Assembly (NCBI GenBank): GCA_029721515.1
Contig: CM056553.1
Span: forward strand, 11,177,849-11,241,848
Source of the DNA: Synanceia verrucosa
Taxonomy: Eukaryota > Chordata > Actinopteri > Perciformes > Synanceiidae
Direction of reading: 5' to 3'
DNA: 64,000 nucleotides
The notes under the pieces were generated by a model. That model saw nothing but the letters and a program-made list of their open reading frames with translations, was not told the DNA's origin and made no database searches. Of this stretch, positions 62,774 through 64,000 are shown piece after piece. How positions within the stretch are numbered: the stretch's first letter is position 1; each line of letters begins with the position of its first letter. The translations under genes and the position numbers were made by a program.

Positions 62774-64000
62774 CTCCCTGCTCCCAGTTCCCAGCTCCCA
62801 CCTCCCAGTTCCCACCTCCCAGTTCCTACCTTCCAGTTCCCAGCTCCCAGCTCCCGCATCACAGCTCCCAGCTCCCACCCCCACCTCCCAATTCCCGCCT
62901 CCCAGTTCCCATCTCCCAGTTCCCACCTCCCAGGTCCCAGGTCTTAGTTCCCATCTCCCACCTCCCAGTTCCCAGCTCCCAGTTCCCATCTCCCACCTCC
63001 CAGTTCCCATCTCCCAGTTCCCACCTCCCAGTTTCCAGCTCGCAATTCCCACCTCCCAGCTCCCACCTCCTACCTCCCAGTTCCCATCTCCCAGTTCCCA
63101 CCTCCCAATTCCCAGTTCCCATCTCCCAGTTCCCAGTTCCCACCTCCCAGTTCCGAGTTCCCACCTCCCAGGTCCCAGTTCCCACCTCCCAGTTCCCATC
63201 TCCCACCTCCCAGTTCCCATCTCCCCGGTCCCAGCTCCCACCTTCCGGTTCCCACCTCCCAGCTCCCAGTTCCCACCTCCCACCTCCCAGTTCCCACCTC
63301 CCACCACCAATCTCCCAGTTCCGAGTTCCCACCTCCCAGTTCCCATCTCCCAGTTCCCACCTCCCATCTCCCAGTTCCCACCTCCCAGTTCACAGCTCCC
63401 AGCTCCCACCATCCAGTTCCCATCTCCCACCTCCCACCTCCCATCTCCCAGTTCCCACCACCCAGCTCCTAGTTCACATCTCCCACCTCCCGGTTCCCAC
63501 CTCCCAGTTCCCAGCTCCTACCTCCCAACTCCCGCCTCCCAGTTCCCATCTCCCAGTTCCCACCTCCCACCTCCCAGCTCCCAGTTCCCATCTCCCACCT
63601 CCCAGTTCCCATCTCCCAGTTCCCACCTCCCAGTTTCCAGCTCGCAATTCCCACCTCCCAGCTCCCACCTCCTACCTCCCAGTTCCCAGTTCCCAGTTCC
63701 CACCTCCAAATTCCCAGTTCCCATCTCCCAGTTCCCACCTCCCATCTCCCAGTTCCGAGTTCCCACCTCCCCGGTCCCAGCTCCCACCTTCTGGTTCCCA
63801 CCTCCCACCTCCCAGTTCCCACCTCCCACCTCCCAGTTCCCATCTCCCAGTTCCGAGTTCCCAGTTCCCATCTCCCACCTCCCATCTCCCATCTCCCAGT
63901 TCCCACCTCCCCGTTCACAGCTCCCAGCTCCCACCTTCCGGTTCCCACCTCCCAGCTCCCAGTTCCCACCTCCCACCTCCCAGTTCCGAGTTCCCACCTC
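62774..64000. repeat. Heptamer satellite CCCANNT, G-quadruplex prone, runs off the window
   Basis: At least 1.2 kb of near-perfect 7-bp units of the form CCCA plus GTT, CCT, TCT, GCT or ATT (reverse strand GGGANNT-like), about 175 copies. Longer blocks recur in register: GTTTCCAGCTCGCAATTCC begins at 63031 and 63633 (602 bp, 86 units), the CCCCGG variant recurs at 546 bp (78 units), and CCTTCCGG recurs at 693 bp (99 units). The minus strand has GGG every 7 nt, so G-quadruplexes are possible throughout. The unit contains no stop codon in any minus-strand frame, hence long spurious frames rich in Gly, Trp, Glu and Arg. The right end lies outside the window. Confidence 0.95.

Noticed and set aside
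62771..63997. Several minus-strand frames of 120-220 codons rich in Gly, Trp, Glu and Arg
   Set aside because: They arise because the 7-bp satellite unit has no stop in any frame on that strand; they repeat a heptapeptide and have no gene context.
62774..64000. Telomere or CRISPR array
   Set aside because: The unit is CCCANNT rather than CCCTAA, and units are contiguous without unique spacers, so neither interpretation holds.

Overview
The window looks like intergenic DNA from a teleost fish, probably a percomorph. It holds one gene I can name with confidence: the single-exon SOXB1 transcription factor gene sox3, on the minus strand at 45134-46036. The teleost call rests on the compact 300-residue Sox3, which lacks the polyalanine tracts of mammalian SOX3, and on a repeat mix typical of fish: Tc1-like elements, a PIF/Harbinger-type MITE, hAT-like 'ccgatacc' repeats, a tRNA-derived SINE, LINE 3' tails and many long CA/TG arrays. 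I recognise no other complete protein gene.

Layout. 1-9160 is non-coding, with short GA and GGT repeats, a LINE-like tail and stretches that look like conserved non-coding elements (CNEs). 9160-11080 is a repeat cluster: a possible retro-inserted 3' end, a decayed Tc1-like element split by a LINE 3' end that still encodes its last 42 residues, then a perfect 50-bp palindrome and a long TA array. 11090-25900 is mostly unremarkable, with CA/TG arrays and degraded MITEs. 25918-26213 is an almost pure pyrimidine tract. 26662-30145 holds a SINE, a dead Tc1-like transposase and a Harbinger-type MITE with intact TTA target duplications. 30150-44420 is the 3' flank of sox3 and contains a perfect 32-bp-stem hairpin at 43732-43799. 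44420-46380 is the sox3 transcription unit with its inferred poly(A) signal and CCAAT-box promoter. 46380-54900 is the 5' flank: a SOX/POU motif cluster near 49.1-49.2 kb, a homeodomain-site-rich block at 51.8-52.3 kb, and an open segment at 52287-52506 with plausible splice sites. A Tc1-family deletion derivative with perfect 26-bp inverted repeats lies at 54909-55409. 55410-61420 is non-coding and CNE-like in places. 61424-62773 is a hAT-like repeat with a LINE tail inside it. From its right end to the window end runs a heptamer satellite (CCCANNT, about 175 units) that can form G-quadruplexes on the minus strand.

Biologically this is a developmental regulator in a gene desert. Sox3 drives neural progenitor, placodal and pituitary programmes, and the long non-coding flanks probably carry its enhancers, although conservation cannot be tested here. 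The most unusual signals are the heptamer satellite abutting a transposon end, the perfect hairpin downstream of sox3, and the orphan exon-like segment upstream of it.
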